Assembly: GCF_002355515.1 (NCBI RefSeq)
Contig: NZ_AP014809.1
Span: 1,636,501-1,700,500, forward strand
DNA from: Methylorubrum populi
Lineage (GTDB): Bacteria; Pseudomonadota; Alphaproteobacteria; Rhizobiales; Beijerinckiaceae
Length of the DNA stretch: 64,000 nucleotides
Direction: 5' to 3'
Positions 1-9,087 of the stretch are shown piece after piece. How positions within the stretch are numbered: position 1 is the stretch's first letter; every line of letters starts with the position of its first letter. A program made the translations under genes and the position numbers. Below the pieces are notes generated by a model. The model saw only the letters and a program-made list of their open reading frames with translations, did not search any database and was not told the origin of the DNA.

Positions 1-131
1 TCGCCGCCGGCGACCTCGCCGCCGCCCTCGTGCTGCCGCGCCCGCCGGCGGTGACGCTTGCGATCGACGCGGCGGAATGGGCGGCGTTTCGAGAGGCCCT
101 GGCCGAGGCCGCGGCGCGGGAGATGCGCTAG
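1..131 (+). CDS. C-terminal end of an unidentified protein (5' truncated by window)
   Basis: An open frame runs from the window edge to a TAG at 129-131, giving about 42 residues that end in AAAREMR. The piece is Ala/Glu/Arg-rich with a probable amphipathic helix at its end, and codon use is normal for this GC-rich genome. Too little is present to name a family. It is followed directly by a palindromic intergenic repeat. Confidence 0.55.
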   Translation, partial: AAGDLAAALVLPRPPAVTLAIDAAEWAAFREALAEAAAREMR

Positions 132-143
132 GCTTCTGTTTTT

Positions 144-189
144 GCATCATCTTTTTCCGAAATCCGGAAACCACCTTTCGGGATGATGC
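144..189. repeat. Palindromic intergenic repeat, copy 1
   Basis: The arms GCATCATC (144-151) and GATGATGC (182-189) are exact inverted complements. Between them lies a second partial palindrome built on TTTCCGAAATCCGGAAA. The 3' half, ending TTTCGGGATGATGC, recurs at 771-787 on the other side of the Nudix gene. This looks like the short dispersed REP-type palindromes common in Rhizobiales. It could form an RNA hairpin acting as a terminator for the upstream gene. Confidence 0.6.
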
Positions 190-237
190 TCTAGCCTCCC
201 GCATCGGCCGCGCCGATGATCGAAGGAACCGAATTCC

Positions 238-738
238 ATGACGAGTTGGCGTCCGCCTCAAGCGATCCGCGTCAAGGTGATCGGGCTGGCGTGGCGCGGG
301 GACGCGCTGCTGGCCGTCGAGGTCCTCGACGACGGCGGCCGGATCAAGGGCGTGCGTCCGCCGGGCGGCAGCATCGCCTTCGGCGAGACCCGCGAGCAGG
401 CCCTGGCGCGGGAATTCCGGGAGGAGCTCGGCTGCGGCGTGACCATCGCCGGCCCCTGGACGGTGTTCGAGAATATCTACCGCCACGAGGGCGCGCTGGG
501 TCACGAGATCGTCTTCGCCGCCGATATCCGCCTGCACGACGCGACCCTCTACGACCGCGACGTGATCCGTTTCAGCGAGGATGACGGCACGGCCTGCACC
601 GCGCGCTGGCTCGCTCCGGCCGCGCTGCCGGACGGCGTCGCCCTGTTTCCCGACGGGCTCGCGGCGGCGCTGGCCTCGCGCCGAGAGCCGGGGCAGCACC
701 CGGGATACGAGATCCGGCGTGATGCCCCGGCCGATTGA
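238..738 (+). CDS. Nudix hydrolase
   Basis: 166 residues. The Nudix box is visible around residues 43-65: the glycine of GGSIAFGE, the glutamate after it, then REFREELG, matching GX5EX7REUXEEXGU. The family cleaves nucleoside-diphosphate-linked compounds with Mg2+ bound by the REXXEE helix. The substrate cannot be read from sequence. The VKVIGLAWRGDALLAVEV opening and the PPGG before the box are typical of small cytosolic ADP-ribose/NTP-type Nudix enzymes. ATG 238 has an AAGGAA ribosome site about 10 bases upstream. The gene is isolated and flanked on both sides by the same kind of palindromic repeat. Confidence 0.88.
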   Translation: MTSWRPPQAIRVKVIGLAWRGDALLAVEVLDDGGRIKGVRPPGGSIAFGETREQALAREFREELGCGVTIAGPWTVFENIYRHEGALGHEIVFAADIRLHDATLYDRDVIRFSEDDGTACTARWLAPAALPDGVALFPDGLAAALASRREPGQHPGYEIRRDAPAD

Positions 739-748
739 TTCTACGTCA

Positions 749-788
749 CCGTTTCCGGAAGCCGGCGGCCGCCTTTCGGGATGATGCC
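749..788. repeat. Palindromic intergenic repeat, copy 2
   Basis: TTTCCGGAAGCCGGCGGCCG is followed by CCTTTCGGGATGATGCC, matching the right half of the repeat at 144-189. It lies between the convergent Nudix and esterase genes and abuts the esterase stop codon, so it may serve as a shared hairpin terminator. Confidence 0.5.
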
Positions 789-2033
789 CTATCCCCGTGC
801 GCCCGGCAGGCTGTGGCTGAGGAAGAAGTCGAGCATCGCCCGCGAGGCATCCGGCCCGTTCGCGTCGGTGTAGCTGCCCGCCGGGCTGCCGCCGGACCAA
901 GCATGGCCCGCGCCCTGCACCGACCACGCCTCGGCCTGCACCCGGCCGGTCTCGTCGGCGTAGCGGGTGCGGGTGTAGCTGTGACCGCTCCCGGTCCCGC
1001 CCTCTCGCCGCGGCGTCAGCGCCTCGACCCCGGCCTGGGCCAGCACCGCCTCGGCGTTGCGGGGATGGACCGTGCCGTCGCCCTCGCCGTGGAAGACGAT
1101 GGTCGGCACCCGCAGGGCCTGCGTCACCGCTCCGGCGCCGAAGCCGGCGGCACCGCCGGGCTCGGCCGCACCGGGCGCGCCGACGCGCATCGCCGCCAGC
1201 GCCGAGGGCAGGTCGCGGGCACAGCCCGCGGCGAGACCCGAATGCACGCCGAGCCCCGCGAACAGGTCGGGATAGGCCCGGGCGATGTTGGCCGCCGCCG
1301 CCCCGCCCGCCGAGAGGCCGGCGATGTAGATGCGGGAGCGGTCGATCGGGTGCTCGGCGCAGACCGCACGGACGAGCCCGGCGATGATGCCGGCCTCGCC
1401 CATTTCCCGGCCCTGGTCGCCGGGCTCGAACCAGTTCCAGCACCGCTGCGCGTTGGCCCGGCTCGATTGGCGGGGATAGACGACGTAGATCCCCTCCTCC
1501 TCGGCGAGCCCGTTCATGCGCGTGCCCGCGGCGAAGTCGTCCGGCGTCTGGGTGCAGCCGTGCAGCATCACGAGGAGCGGTCGCCGCCCGCTCCGCGGGC
1601 TCGGGATGAACAGCTTGTAGTCCCGCGCGCCGGCCGCATTGGAGAAGCTGCGCTCGACGAACTGGCCGTCTTCGGGCTCGACGCCCTCCGGTCTCGGAGC
1701 GTGCAGGTTGCCCCCCACCAGCCCCCGCAGGGAGGGAGCGAGGGTGCGCAGGCCCTGCATCATCTGGTCGATGTTCTCGCGCAGCCGCTCCGGGATCAGC
1801 GCCGCGTGGGCCGCGTCCGCCGCATGCGCCTCCGGGTCGAGCCGGGCCGCCGGGCCTTCGAGCCGCGGGACTGCGTGCGGGGTGGCCTCGGCCGGCTGCG
1901 GCCTCTCGGGAGCCGGTCCCGCGGCCCCGAGGCTGCGCTGGATCAGGGCGGTCGCCTCGCCGAGCCGTCCGGCCCGGGTCAGGCGGGTGGCCTCGGCCAT
2001 GTCGGTGAAGAAGGCGTTGTGACGGTCGGTCAT
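789..2033 (-). CDS. PHB depolymerase-family alpha/beta-hydrolase (esterase)
   Basis: About 414 residues, an esterase of the PHB depolymerase / LpqC-like family that hydrolyses polyester or ester bonds. Visible motifs are the oxyanion-hole LVMLHGC (residues 154-160), the lipase box GLSAG with nucleophile Ser near 241, a downstream GEGDG aspartate and a C-terminal GAGHAWSGG histidine. There is no signal peptide: the N-terminal ~110 residues are Ala/Pro/Arg-rich and contain MTDRHNAFFTDM, so a cytosolic enzyme is more likely than a secreted depolymerase. The start at 2033 is preferred over 2084 because the extra 17 residues look like non-coding Arg-rich sequence. Actual substrate unknown. Confidence 0.85.
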   Translation of the reverse strand: MTDRHNAFFTDMAEATRLTRAGRLGEATALIQRSLGAAGPAPERPQPAEATPHAVPRLEGPAARLDPEAHAADAAHAALIPERLRENIDQMMQGLRTLAPSLRGLVGGNLHAPRPEGVEPEDGQFVERSFSNAAGARDYKLFIPSPRSGRRPLLVMLHGCTQTPDDFAAGTRMNGLAEEEGIYVVYPRQSSRANAQRCWNWFEPGDQGREMGEAGIIAGLVRAVCAEHPIDRSRIYIAGLSAGGAAAANIARAYPDLFAGLGVHSGLAAGCARDLPSALAAMRVGAPGAAEPGGAAGFGAGAVTQALRVPTIVFHGEGDGTVHPRNAEAVLAQAGVEALTPRREGGTGSGHSYTRTRYADETGRVQAEAWSVQGAGHAWSGGSPAGSYTDANGPDASRAMLDFFLSHSLPGARG

Positions 2034-2122
2034 GCGGGTCTCGCTTTCCGGGTCGGCGACGCGCGCGCGCGCGCAGCGGGTCACGAGGGCAGGGGGTTAT
2101 CCGGATCCAAAGTCGTCCGGGA

Positions 2123-2581
2123 TCAGAGCAGGCGGTCGGCCAGCGCCCGCTTCACCGCGGGGCTTGCCTGGAGGCTGCCGAGCACTTCGATCGAGGCGAT
2201 CGCGGCCCTGGCGAGGTCGGCGGGAACGTCGTCGGCGATCACGGCGAGGCCGAGGACGCGGATGTCGAGCCGTGTCCCCGACGCCCGCGCCGTCTCCAGT
2301 TCGGCCCGGCCGTAACGGCGCAGGCCGACCTCGATCGGTTTGCGGGCCACCGATTGGCGGGTGATGTCGGCGTGCCGCTCGATCTGGTTGCGGATCGCCG
2401 TGCGGATGAAGTCGCTGCGGTTGGCGTAGACGCCCTCCGAGACGAGCAGATCGACATGCCCGAGATCGACGAAGCCGAGATTGACCGTGATCTTCTCGTG
2501 GTCGCCGGATCTTGCCCCGCCGCGGAACGCGATCGGGGTATCGGGCCGGCTCTCCTGCATCACGTCCATCATTGCGCTCAT
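2123..2581 (-). CDS. Ribbon-helix-helix (CopG-like) DNA-binding protein
   Basis: 152 residues. Residues about 25-60 (KITVNLGFVDLGHVDLLV then YANRSDFIRTAIRNQIE) match the beta-strand plus two-helix pattern of ribbon-helix-helix repressors. The C-terminal half is of unknown type. Such proteins usually bind DNA as dimers of dimers and repress their own promoter. No toxin-like gene sits beside it. Upstream, TGCTGCG (2619-2625) and CGCAGCA (2649-2655) form an inverted repeat that could be its operator. Three in-frame ATGs (2581, 2572, 2569) are possible starts. Confidence 0.75.
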   Translation of the reverse strand: MSAMMDVMQESRPDTPIAFRGGARSGDHEKITVNLGFVDLGHVDLLVSEGVYANRSDFIRTAIRNQIERHADITRQSVARKPIEVGLRRYGRAELETARASGTRLDIRVLGLAVIADDVPADLARAAIASIEVLGSLQASPAVKRALADRLL

Positions 2582-2775
2582 CCCCGCGCCATCCACCGGG
2601 ATGGTATGGGAACGCTTATGCTGCGCCGCAAGATGAAAGTTTTTGCATCGCAGCAAGAAAGGCGATTTGTCTCGGGGAGCACCCGCCGACGGCGCGGGCG
2701 AACGGTCAGGCGGTGGGCCGCGGAAGAGTGCGTCCGAACAGGACCTTAACGAGGGACATCGATGGAAGGGCCGGA

Positions 2776-3486
2776 CTACGGTTCCAGGTATTCCCGCCAG
2801 ACGGCGTTTGTTCCGAGGCTCTCGACAAAGCTGCCATGCCGCAGGCGCTCCGTCTCGGTGAGCCGGCTGCGCATCGGCCGCGGCCCGGCCGGACCCGAAT
2901 CGGCCAGCGCCTCGACCGCCACGCTTCCGGCCGGCTCGGCGATGCTCAGTCCCAGGCTGGTCTGCTTGCCGCCCAGCAGTTCGACATAGACCTCGGCCAG
3001 GATCTGCGCGTCGAGCAGCGCGCCGTGCTTGACCCGGCGGGTGGTGTCGACGCCGTAGCGGTTGCACAGGGCATCGAGGTTGTTGGCCGCACCCGGATGC
3101 TTGCGGCGGGCGAGCAGCAGGGTGTCGACCACGTCCTCCAACGGAATCGCCTTCGGGGCGGCGGGCCCGAGCCGGGCGAACTCCATATTGAGAAAGCCGA
3201 CGTCGAAGGGCGCGTTGTGGATCACCAGCCGCGCATCGCCGCAGAAGGCGACGAAGGCATCCACCACATCGGCGAAGACCGGCTTGTCGGCGAGCATCGC
3301 GTCCGAGATGCCGTGGACCGCGAATGCCCCCTCGGACACCGCCCGCTGCGGGTTGATGAGCTGATGATAGAATTTGCCGGTCTGGACGTGGTTGATCAGC
3401 TCGACGCAGCCGATCTCGATGAGTCGGTCGCCGTTCTTGGCATCCGTGCCGGTAGTCTCGGTATCGAGGACGATCTCGCGCAGCAT
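2776..3486 (-). CDS. dnaQ: DNA polymerase III epsilon subunit (3'-5' proofreading exonuclease)
   Basis: 236 residues, close to the usual length. DEDDh exonuclease motifs are all present: Exo I in LDTETTGTD near the N-terminus, Exo II in VIHNAPFDVGFLNME, and Exo III in the HGALLDAQILAEVY segment with the catalytic His and Asp. Epsilon proofreads in the Pol III core with alpha and theta. The gene is the distal member of the ppsR-maf-aroE-coaE-dnaQ cluster typical of alphaproteobacterial origin regions, with a 70-bp gap to coaE. The short stretch after the exonuclease domain would carry the alpha-binding tail. Confidence 0.95.
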   Translation of the reverse strand: MLREIVLDTETTGTDAKNGDRLIEIGCVELINHVQTGKFYHQLINPQRAVSEGAFAVHGISDAMLADKPVFADVVDAFVAFCGDARLVIHNAPFDVGFLNMEFARLGPAAPKAIPLEDVVDTLLLARRKHPGAANNLDALCNRYGVDTTRRVKHGALLDAQILAEVYVELLGGKQTSLGLSIAEPAGSVAVEALADSGPAGPRPMRSRLTETERLRHGSFVESLGTNAVWREYLEP

Positions 3487-3556
3487 TTTTTGGTTCCGTG
3501 GCCGGCGGGCAGCCTGCGCGCCGGTCGCCGAAGGATGGGTTAACCGGCAGCTTCCG

Positions 3557-4177
3557 TCAGCGGGTTCGACTCGCCAACTCCTCGACGATCCGCCCCACCT
3601 CGGCTTCCGCGTGTTCGAACCCGCGGCTCGTGTCGATCAAAAAGTCCGCCCGCGCCCGCTTCTCGGCATCCGGCATCTGCTTGGCGCGGATCGCCTCGAA
3701 CGCGGCCTCGGTCATGCCGGGGCGGGCGAGCACGCGGGCGCGCTGGACCTCGGGCGGGGCCGTGACGACGAGGACCGCGTCGCAGCGGGCGTCGGCCCCG
3801 GTCTCGAACAGCAGCGGGATGTCGAGGACGACCAGCGGCGCCCCCGCGTTGCGGGCGAGGAAGGCGCGGCTCTCGGCCTGGACCAGCGGATGCACGATCG
3901 CCTCGAGCCGGCCGAGCTTTTCCGCGTCACCCAGTACTGCCGCGCGGAGCGCCGGGCGGTCGACGCCCCCCTCCGGCGTCAGGGTGCCCGGAAAGGCCGC
4001 GCCGATCGCCCGCGCCGCCGCGCCGCCCGGCCCGTAGAGGGCGTGGACCGCCGCGTCCGAATCGTGGACCGGCACGCCGCGGGCGGCGAACATCGCGGCG
4101 GTGGCCGATTTGCCCATGCCGATCGAGCCGGTGAGGCCGAGCACCACGGGGCGGCGGGATTGGCCGGGAGCGCTCAT
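3557..4177 (-). CDS. coaE: Dephospho-CoA kinase
   Basis: 206 residues. It phosphorylates the 3'-OH of dephospho-CoA, the last step of coenzyme A synthesis. The P-loop GSIGMGKS lies at residues 17-24, followed by the conserved [11 protein letters not shown] substrate region and the lid-type [21 protein letters not shown] 4177 overlaps the aroE stop by 4 bp (ATGA), so the two genes are translationally coupled. A longer in-frame extension to 4246 is Arg-rich and overlaps aroE, and was rejected. Confidence 0.94.
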   Translation of the reverse strand: MSAPGQSRRPVVLGLTGSIGMGKSATAAMFAARGVPVHDSDAAVHALYGPGGAAARAIGAAFPGTLTPEGGVDRPALRAAVLGDAEKLGRLEAIVHPLVQAESRAFLARNAGAPLVVLDIPLLFETGADARCDAVLVVTAPPEVQRARVLARPGMTEAAFEAIRAKQMPDAEKRARADFLIDTSRGFEHAEAEVGRIVEELASRTR

Positions 4178-5022
4178 CGCGCGGCGAGATCCGCGACGAT
4201 TTTCTCGCGCAGGGCCGGCGTGACGGCGGGACGCAGGCCGAACCACGCCTCGAAGCCCGGCACCGCCTGGTGCAGCAGCATGCCGAGCCCGTCGACCGCG
4301 GCGAGCCCCCGCGCCCGCGCCGCGGCGAGGAGCGGCGTTTCCAGCGGCACGTAGACGATGTCGGCCACCGCCGCGCGGCTCGGGAGCGGGGCGAGGTCGA
4401 GAGCGAGCGGCGGGTGCCCGGCCATGCCGAGCGAGGTGGTGTTGACGAGAAGTCCGGTGTCGGGGAGCGCCTCCGGCACCGCCTCCCAGGCCAGTGCCTC
4501 GACGTGGTCGGGGTCGAGTTCGGCGAGCGCCCGCGCCCGCTCGGGGCTGCGGTTGGCGACCCGGACCCGCATTCCCCGCTCCACAAGCCCGACGACGATG
4601 GCCCGCGCCGCCCCGCCCGCGCCGAGCACCAGGGCGGTCCCGCCGCTCCGTTCGGGCCAGTCCTGGTCCGGGCTTCGGCCAAGGCTCTGGTCGAGATGGG
4701 CGATGAAGCCCGGAGCGTCAGTGTTGTCGCCGCGAACCCGGTCGCCCTCGACGATCAGCGTGTTCACCGCGCCGATTTTCTTCGCGCGCTCCGTCAGGGA
4801 GTCGGCGAGGCGATAGGCCGCCTCCTTGTGCGGAATCGTGACGTTGCCGCCGGCAAAGCCCGAACCGGGCAGCCCGCGGACGAACGCTTCGAAGGCGTCC
4901 GGCGCCACGTCGATGCGCTCGTAGGTGCCGGCAAGCCCGTGCTCGGCGAGCCAGTGGCCGTGGATCAGCGGCGAGCGGGAATGCCGGATCGGGTGGCCGA
5001 CGACGAAGGCCCTGACTGTCAT
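4174..5022 (-). CDS. aroE: Shikimate dehydrogenase
   Basis: 282 residues. It reduces 3-dehydroshikimate with NADPH in aromatic amino acid synthesis. Visible features are [12 protein letters not shown] at the N-terminus, the catalytic-lysine motif [10 protein letters not shown], the glycine-rich NADP loop GAGGAARAI and the NRSPERA segment that reads the 2'-phosphate. ATG 5022 is chosen because AGGA lies just upstream; an upstream ATG at 5040 adds six residues. It overlaps coaE by 4 bp and belongs to the origin-proximal cluster. Confidence 0.95.
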   Translation of the reverse strand: MTVRAFVVGHPIRHSRSPLIHGHWLAEHGLAGTYERIDVAPDAFEAFVRGLPGSGFAGGNVTIPHKEAAYRLADSLTERAKKIGAVNTLIVEGDRVRGDNTDAPGFIAHLDQSLGRSPDQDWPERSGGTALVLGAGGAARAIVVGLVERGMRVRVANRSPERARALAELDPDHVEALAWEAVPEALPDTGLLVNTTSLGMAGHPPLALDLAPLPSRAAVADIVYVPLETPLLAAARARGLAAVDGLGMLLHQAVPGFEAWFGLRPAVTPALREKIVADLAAR

Positions 5023-5062
5023 GGAATCCTGCCGGCGCATGCGCCTGAGAAGCCGATGGACA

Positions 5063-6064
5063 TCACGCGACGCAGCCCTTCGGCAGCGTGCAGGCGGTCT
5101 CCCCCTCGATCTCGAGCTGGAGGGTGGCGTGGCCGATCCCGAAGCGCTCCCGCAGCTCGTCCGCCGTCTCCTTGAGGAAGAGGCCGTGGTTCGCCTCGCC
5201 CGCCACGACGAGATGGGCGGTGAGCGCCGGCTCGGTGGTGCTCATCGGCCAGATGTGCAGGTCGTGCAGGCCGCGCACGCCGGGGCGGGCGGCCAGACAG
5301 GCGCGCACTGCCTCCGGGTCGATGCCGGGCGGCACCGCGGCGAGCGACATCGCCACGCTGTCGCGCAGCAAGCCCCAGGTCGCGACGATGATGAGCGCGG
5401 CGATGACGAGGCTCACCAGCGGGTCGAGCCAGTCGAAGCCGGTGGCGAGGATGACGAGGCCCGCCAGCACCACGCCGGCCGAGACCGCCGCGTCGGCGAC
5501 CATGTGCAGGTAGGCGCCGCGGATGTTGATGTCGCCCCCCGCGCCCGAGGCGAACAGCCACGCGGTGAAGCCGTTGATGAGGATGCCGATCCCGGCCACC
5601 ACCATCACCGTCGCGCCGGCGACCGGCGCCGGCTCGAGGAAGCGCTGCACCGCCTCGACGATGATGCCGCCGGTGGCCACCAGTAGCACCACCGCGTTGA
5701 ACAGGGCGGCGAGGATCGAGGAGCCGCGCAGGCCGTAGGTGAAGCGGGCCGACGGTGCGCGCTTCACCAGCACCGCGGCGATCCAGGCGGCGACGAGCCC
5801 GAGCACGTCGGAGAGGTTGTGGCCGGCATCGGCCACGAGCGCCATCGAGTTCGACAGCCAGCCGTAGAGCGCCTCGACGCCGACGAAGCCGAGATTCAGC
5901 GCGATGCCGATGGCGAAGGCCGGTCCGAAATTTTTCGGCGCGTGAACGTGCCCGTGGCCCCCATGGCCGTGATCGTGGGCATGGCGGTGCCCCTGCCCGG
6001 CATGATCGTGGCCGTGATCCGGATGGGCGTGGTCGTCCCGGTGATCCTGCCGATGATCGTCCAT
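5063..6064 (-). CDS. Cation diffusion facilitator (Zn/Co/Ni-type) efflux transporter
   Basis: 333 residues. The first ~42 residues are extremely His/Asp-rich (HAHPDHGHDHAGQGHRHAHD), a likely metal-buffering tail. Six hydrophobic segments follow, with the transport-site motifs HNLSD in the second and HMVAD in the fifth, then a cytosolic C-terminal domain containing LHDLHIWPMS. Family members exchange H+ for Zn2+, Co2+ or Ni2+ across the inner membrane. It is most like CzcD/DmeF-type proteins; the exact metal cannot be told. It sits between maf and aroE, which are often adjacent in related genomes, so it appears inserted there. Confidence 0.9.
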   Translation of the reverse strand: MDDHRQDHRDDHAHPDHGHDHAGQGHRHAHDHGHGGHGHVHAPKNFGPAFAIGIALNLGFVGVEALYGWLSNSMALVADAGHNLSDVLGLVAAWIAAVLVKRAPSARFTYGLRGSSILAALFNAVVLLVATGGIIVEAVQRFLEPAPVAGATVMVVAGIGILINGFTAWLFASGAGGDINIRGAYLHMVADAAVSAGVVLAGLVILATGFDWLDPLVSLVIAALIIVATWGLLRDSVAMSLAAVPPGIDPEAVRACLAARPGVRGLHDLHIWPMSTTEPALTAHLVVAGEANHGLFLKETADELRERFGIGHATLQLEIEGETACTLPKGCVA

Positions 6065-6078
6065 CGTCCCTCGCCGTG

Positions 6079-6708
6079 TCAGAACGCCAGCAGGCCCAGG
6101 CCCCGCAGCCGCCCCAGAAGCGGCGTCAGCGGCAGGCCGAGGATCGTCGAATGGTCGCCCTCGACCCGCTCGAACAGGTGGATGCCGAGCCCTTCGAGCT
6201 GGTAGGCACCGACCGACGTGGTCACCGCCGCGCCCGCGAGCCGCAGATAGGTGTCGATGGCCGCCGCATCGAGGGGGCGCATGGTCAGCCGCGCCGTCTC
6301 CACGAAGTCCTGCTCGACGAACGCCTCCGCCCGGCCGTCCCGCAGGATCGCCACCGCCGAATGCAGCGCGTGGGAACGGCCCTGGAGCCGGGTCAGGTGG
6401 TCGTGCGCGGCCGCGAGGTCGGCGGGCTTGTGGAAGACGCGGCCCTCGCATTCGAGCACTTGGTCGGCGCCGATCACGACGCGGCCGGGGTGGCGGGCCG
6501 CCACCTCCTGCGCCTTGGCGCGGGCGAGCCGCCGGGCCAGCTCAACCGGGCTGATGTCGCCGCCCTCGGCTTCGAGGGCGCGCTCGTCGATCCGCGCGGG
6601 CGCCGTCTCCACCGGAAGGCCGGCCCCCGTCAGGAGGTCGCGCCGGGTGGCGCTCGCCGAGGCGAGGAGGAGGGGCGCGGGGGGGCGCCAGAGAGCAGAG
6701 GCGTTCAC
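6079..6708 (-). CDS. maf: Maf-family nucleotide pyrophosphatase (YceF-like)
   Basis: 209 residues. The Maf signature near the N-terminus reads LASASATRRDLL (the usual SPRR appears as SATRR), followed by ERALEAEG and VVIGADQVL. The ADQV form resembles YceF rather than the ADTV form of YhdE, suggesting a modified-nucleotide (m7GTP-type) pyrophosphatase; this is subfamily inference. Maf proteins sanitise nucleotide pools and are often linked to septum control. It lies 14 bp upstream of the cation transporter and 17 bp after the GT61 gene. Confidence 0.9.
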   Translation of the reverse strand: MNASALWRPPAPLLLASASATRRDLLTGAGLPVETAPARIDERALEAEGGDISPVELARRLARAKAQEVAARHPGRVVIGADQVLECEGRVFHKPADLAAAHDHLTRLQGRSHALHSAVAILRDGRAEAFVEQDFVETARLTMRPLDAAAIDTYLRLAGAAVTTSVGAYQLEGLGIHLFERVEGDHSTILGLPLTPLLGRLRGLGLLAF

Positions 6709-6725
6709 AGGGACAAGGGTTTCCG

Positions 6726-7874
6726 TCAGCGCAGGCCGCGCCAGTCGAGCCAGTCAAACAGGAAGTCGATATCCTGCGGCGCCACGGAGAAGAACCCCTC
6801 CCCCGTGCGTTCCGACCCGATCACGTAGCCGCCGGCATGGCCGAGCGCGTGGTCGATGGAGCTCTGCAGGAAGCCGAGTTCGAGCCCGTTGTCGCGCAGG
6901 GCCACCACGGTGGTGCCGGGGGGCGCGAACAGCGATCCGTGCAGCCCCGAACCGTATTCGCCGATGATCGTACCGGCCGAGCGGAACAGGGCGATCTGCT
7001 CGGGCACGCTCAACCGCTCGGGCCTGACGCGGGTGAAGCCGCGGGCGAGCGCCGTCTCCTCGAACAGGGCCCGCTCCGCCAGGGTGCGGCGGTTGTGCGT
7101 ATCGGCATTGTCCGAGCGGGAGATCAGGATCTTTTCCGTCCCCGGCTTCTCGCGTCGGCGGCCGAGCGTCCAAGGAGCCTGCCAACGACGCTGCCGGCGA
7201 GGACCGGGCGCCGCGCGTTCGAGCAGGAAGCGGCGAGCCTGCCGCATCAGCGGCGAGGCGCGGCTGACGAAGCGCAGCGCCGTCGGCACGAGGAGCCGGC
7301 GGCAGGCGACGCGGTCCCGGGTGCGGTCGTAGACGACGAGGCGGTCCTCTCCGATGCCGAGCAGACCGAGCCAGACCCGGGCGAAATCCGGCGTGTCGGC
7401 GGGCAGGAGGTAGCTGAGCCGCGTGATGTCGTGGCCGGCCCGGTGGAGCAGGAAGAGCTTGGGCAGGAAATCGACCAGCCAGTGGCCGTACATCTGGTGG
7501 CCCATCCCGGTCAGCAGCACGACCGGCGCCTCGACGTCGACCCGGCGCAGATCGGGGAGCCGCGCGGCGACGGCGCGGAAATGATCCTCGAAATTGACGG
7601 GGAAGATGTTGAGCTGGCTGGCGTACTGGAACACGCCGTCGAGGAGGATCACGCCCTCCTCCGTCACCTCCGCCCCCGGCAGCTCGTAGAGGCTCGTGCC
7701 GAGCACGGTGGTCTGCTCGTGATAGACGCGCAGCAGCGTCGGCGTCACCGCGCCGATCAGCAGCTCGGGCGGGGGCGCCCAGTCCCGATAGGACAGGCTT
7801 AGATCGGTGCAGCGCCCGCGCCCGGCCTGGACGGTCTCGCGCAGATCGGCCGCGGCGAGCGCCGCGTTGTCCAT
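6726..7874 (-). CDS. GT61 (DUF563)-family glycosyltransferase
   Basis: 382 residues. The motif GHQMYGHWLVDFLPKLFLL near residues 127-145, followed by SRSDNADTHNRRTLAE and a late IIGEYGSGLHGSLFAPPG, is characteristic of GT61/DUF563 glycosyltransferases, which add sugars to polysaccharides or glycans. No membrane segment is obvious, so it is probably cytosolic or peripheral. It separates maf from ppsR, which are direct neighbours in Caulobacter-type origin regions, and so may be a lineage-specific insertion. Acceptor and donor sugars are unknown. Confidence 0.8.
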   Translation of the reverse strand: MDNAALAAADLRETVQAGRGRCTDLSLSYRDWAPPPELLIGAVTPTLLRVYHEQTTVLGTSLYELPGAEVTEEGVILLDGVFQYASQLNIFPVNFEDHFRAVAARLPDLRRVDVEAPVVLLTGMGHQMYGHWLVDFLPKLFLLHRAGHDITRLSYLLPADTPDFARVWLGLLGIGEDRLVVYDRTRDRVACRRLLVPTALRFVSRASPLMRQARRFLLERAAPGPRRQRRWQAPWTLGRRREKPGTEKILISRSDNADTHNRRTLAERALFEETALARGFTRVRPERLSVPEQIALFRSAGTIIGEYGSGLHGSLFAPPGTTVVALRDNGLELGFLQSSIDHALGHAGGYVIGSERTGEGFFSVAPQDIDFLFDWLDWRGLR

Positions 7875-7896
7875 GATCGCCGCCCTCCCCCCTGCC

Positions 7897-8727
7897 TCAG
7901 GTCGCGATGAACTTGAGGCGGTGCTCGCGGTAGAGATCGAGGATCGCGGCCGCCGTCTCCTCGATCGAGCGGCGGGTCACGTCGATGGTCGGCCAGCGGT
8001 ACTTGGCGCAGAGCCGGCGCGAGGCGGCGATCTCGTCGGCCACCGATTCCCGATCGACGTAGGAGGAATTGTCGTCGGCCTTGAGGCTGAGCAGGCGGTT
8101 CTGGCGGATCTGCACGATCCGCTCGGGGCTGGCGATCAGCCCGACGATCAGCGCCTTCTTCACCCGGTCGAAGCTCGGCGGCAGCGGCATCGAGGGCACG
8201 AGCGGCAGGTTCGCGGTCTTGAGCCCGCGATTGGCGAGATAGATCGAGGTCGGCGTCTTCGAGGTGCGGCTGACGCCGACCAGCACCACATCGGCCTCGT
8301 CGAGATCCGCCGGCAGGTTGCCGTCGTCGTGGGCCAGGGTGAAGTTCATCGCGTCGATGCGCTTGAAGTACTCGGCGTTGAGCATGTGCTGGGCGCCCGG
8401 CCGCTCGGTCGAGGTCGCGCCGAGATAGGAGCGCAAGAGCGCGTGCACCGGCTGAAGCACGTTGAGCGTCGGCGAGCCGGTCTCGCGGCAGGCCTCCTCC
8501 AGGCGCTCGATCAGTTCGTGGCCGACCAGCGTGTAGAGCACGAGGCCCGGCGCCGCCTTGATCTCCGAGATCACCCGTTCGAGCTGCGCGCCCGAGCGCA
8601 CCAGCGGGTAGACGTGCTCGATCGCCGAGATCCCCTCGTACTGCACCGCCGCGGCGCGCCCGACATTGATCAGGGTCTCGCCGGTGGAGTCCGAAACGAG
8701 GTGGAGATGGAAGTAGCTGCGGCTCAT
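7897..8727 (-). CDS. ppsR: PEP synthase / pyruvate phosphate dikinase regulatory protein (DUF299)
   Basis: 276 residues. The N-terminal [13 protein letters not shown] and the P-loop-like [18 protein letters not shown] are hallmarks of this bifunctional ADP-dependent kinase / Pi-dependent pyrophosphorylase, which inactivates or reactivates PpsA or PPDK by threonine phosphorylation. Here it would control PEP formation from pyruvate. ATG 8727 is preferred to the upstream ATG at 8754. Homologues stand directly beside the chromosomal origin in Caulobacter, and the gene diverges from hemE across the proposed origin. Confidence 0.93.
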   Translation of the reverse strand: MSRSYFHLHLVSDSTGETLINVGRAAAVQYEGISAIEHVYPLVRSGAQLERVISEIKAAPGLVLYTLVGHELIERLEEACRETGSPTLNVLQPVHALLRSYLGATSTERPGAQHMLNAEYFKRIDAMNFTLAHDDGNLPADLDEADVVLVGVSRTSKTPTSIYLANRGLKTANLPLVPSMPLPPSFDRVKKALIVGLIASPERIVQIRQNRLLSLKADDNSSYVDRESVADEIAASRRLCAKYRWPTIDVTRRSIEETAAAILDLYREHRLKFIAT

Positions 8728-9087
8728 CGTCGGCCCGTCTCTGCCGTGACGCATCGATCCTGGGAGACAGCGTGGCCGCCCCGCCCGCGATGCTTAGAGC
8801 ATTTTTTTGCGCGAAGGCGATGCCGAATTGCCGTTCTTCCGCGGACGGCCCTCAGTCTGATGGCGGGCCGATGGCGCGGAAACGGAACCCGGCAGGCCGT
8901 TGCGGAGGCCGCCGCGCAACCTGGATCGCTTCGGCTCCGCCTCACGCCGACAGGTTCGGCCCTCCGTCAAGGCGCCGCGCCGCGGCTGGAAGAGGCGTCG
9001 GCGCCTCATCGCAAAGCCAGCTCTTTCAAGGGCTTGAGGCGTTCAAGAGCGGTTTCGTCGGCAGGATGTCCCCAACCGGCCGGCGAG

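Noticed and set aside
735..2315. 526-residue rightward open frame
   Set aside because: Antisense to the esterase; His/Arg/Gly-rich shadow translation produced by GC-rich third positions, with no recognisable motif.
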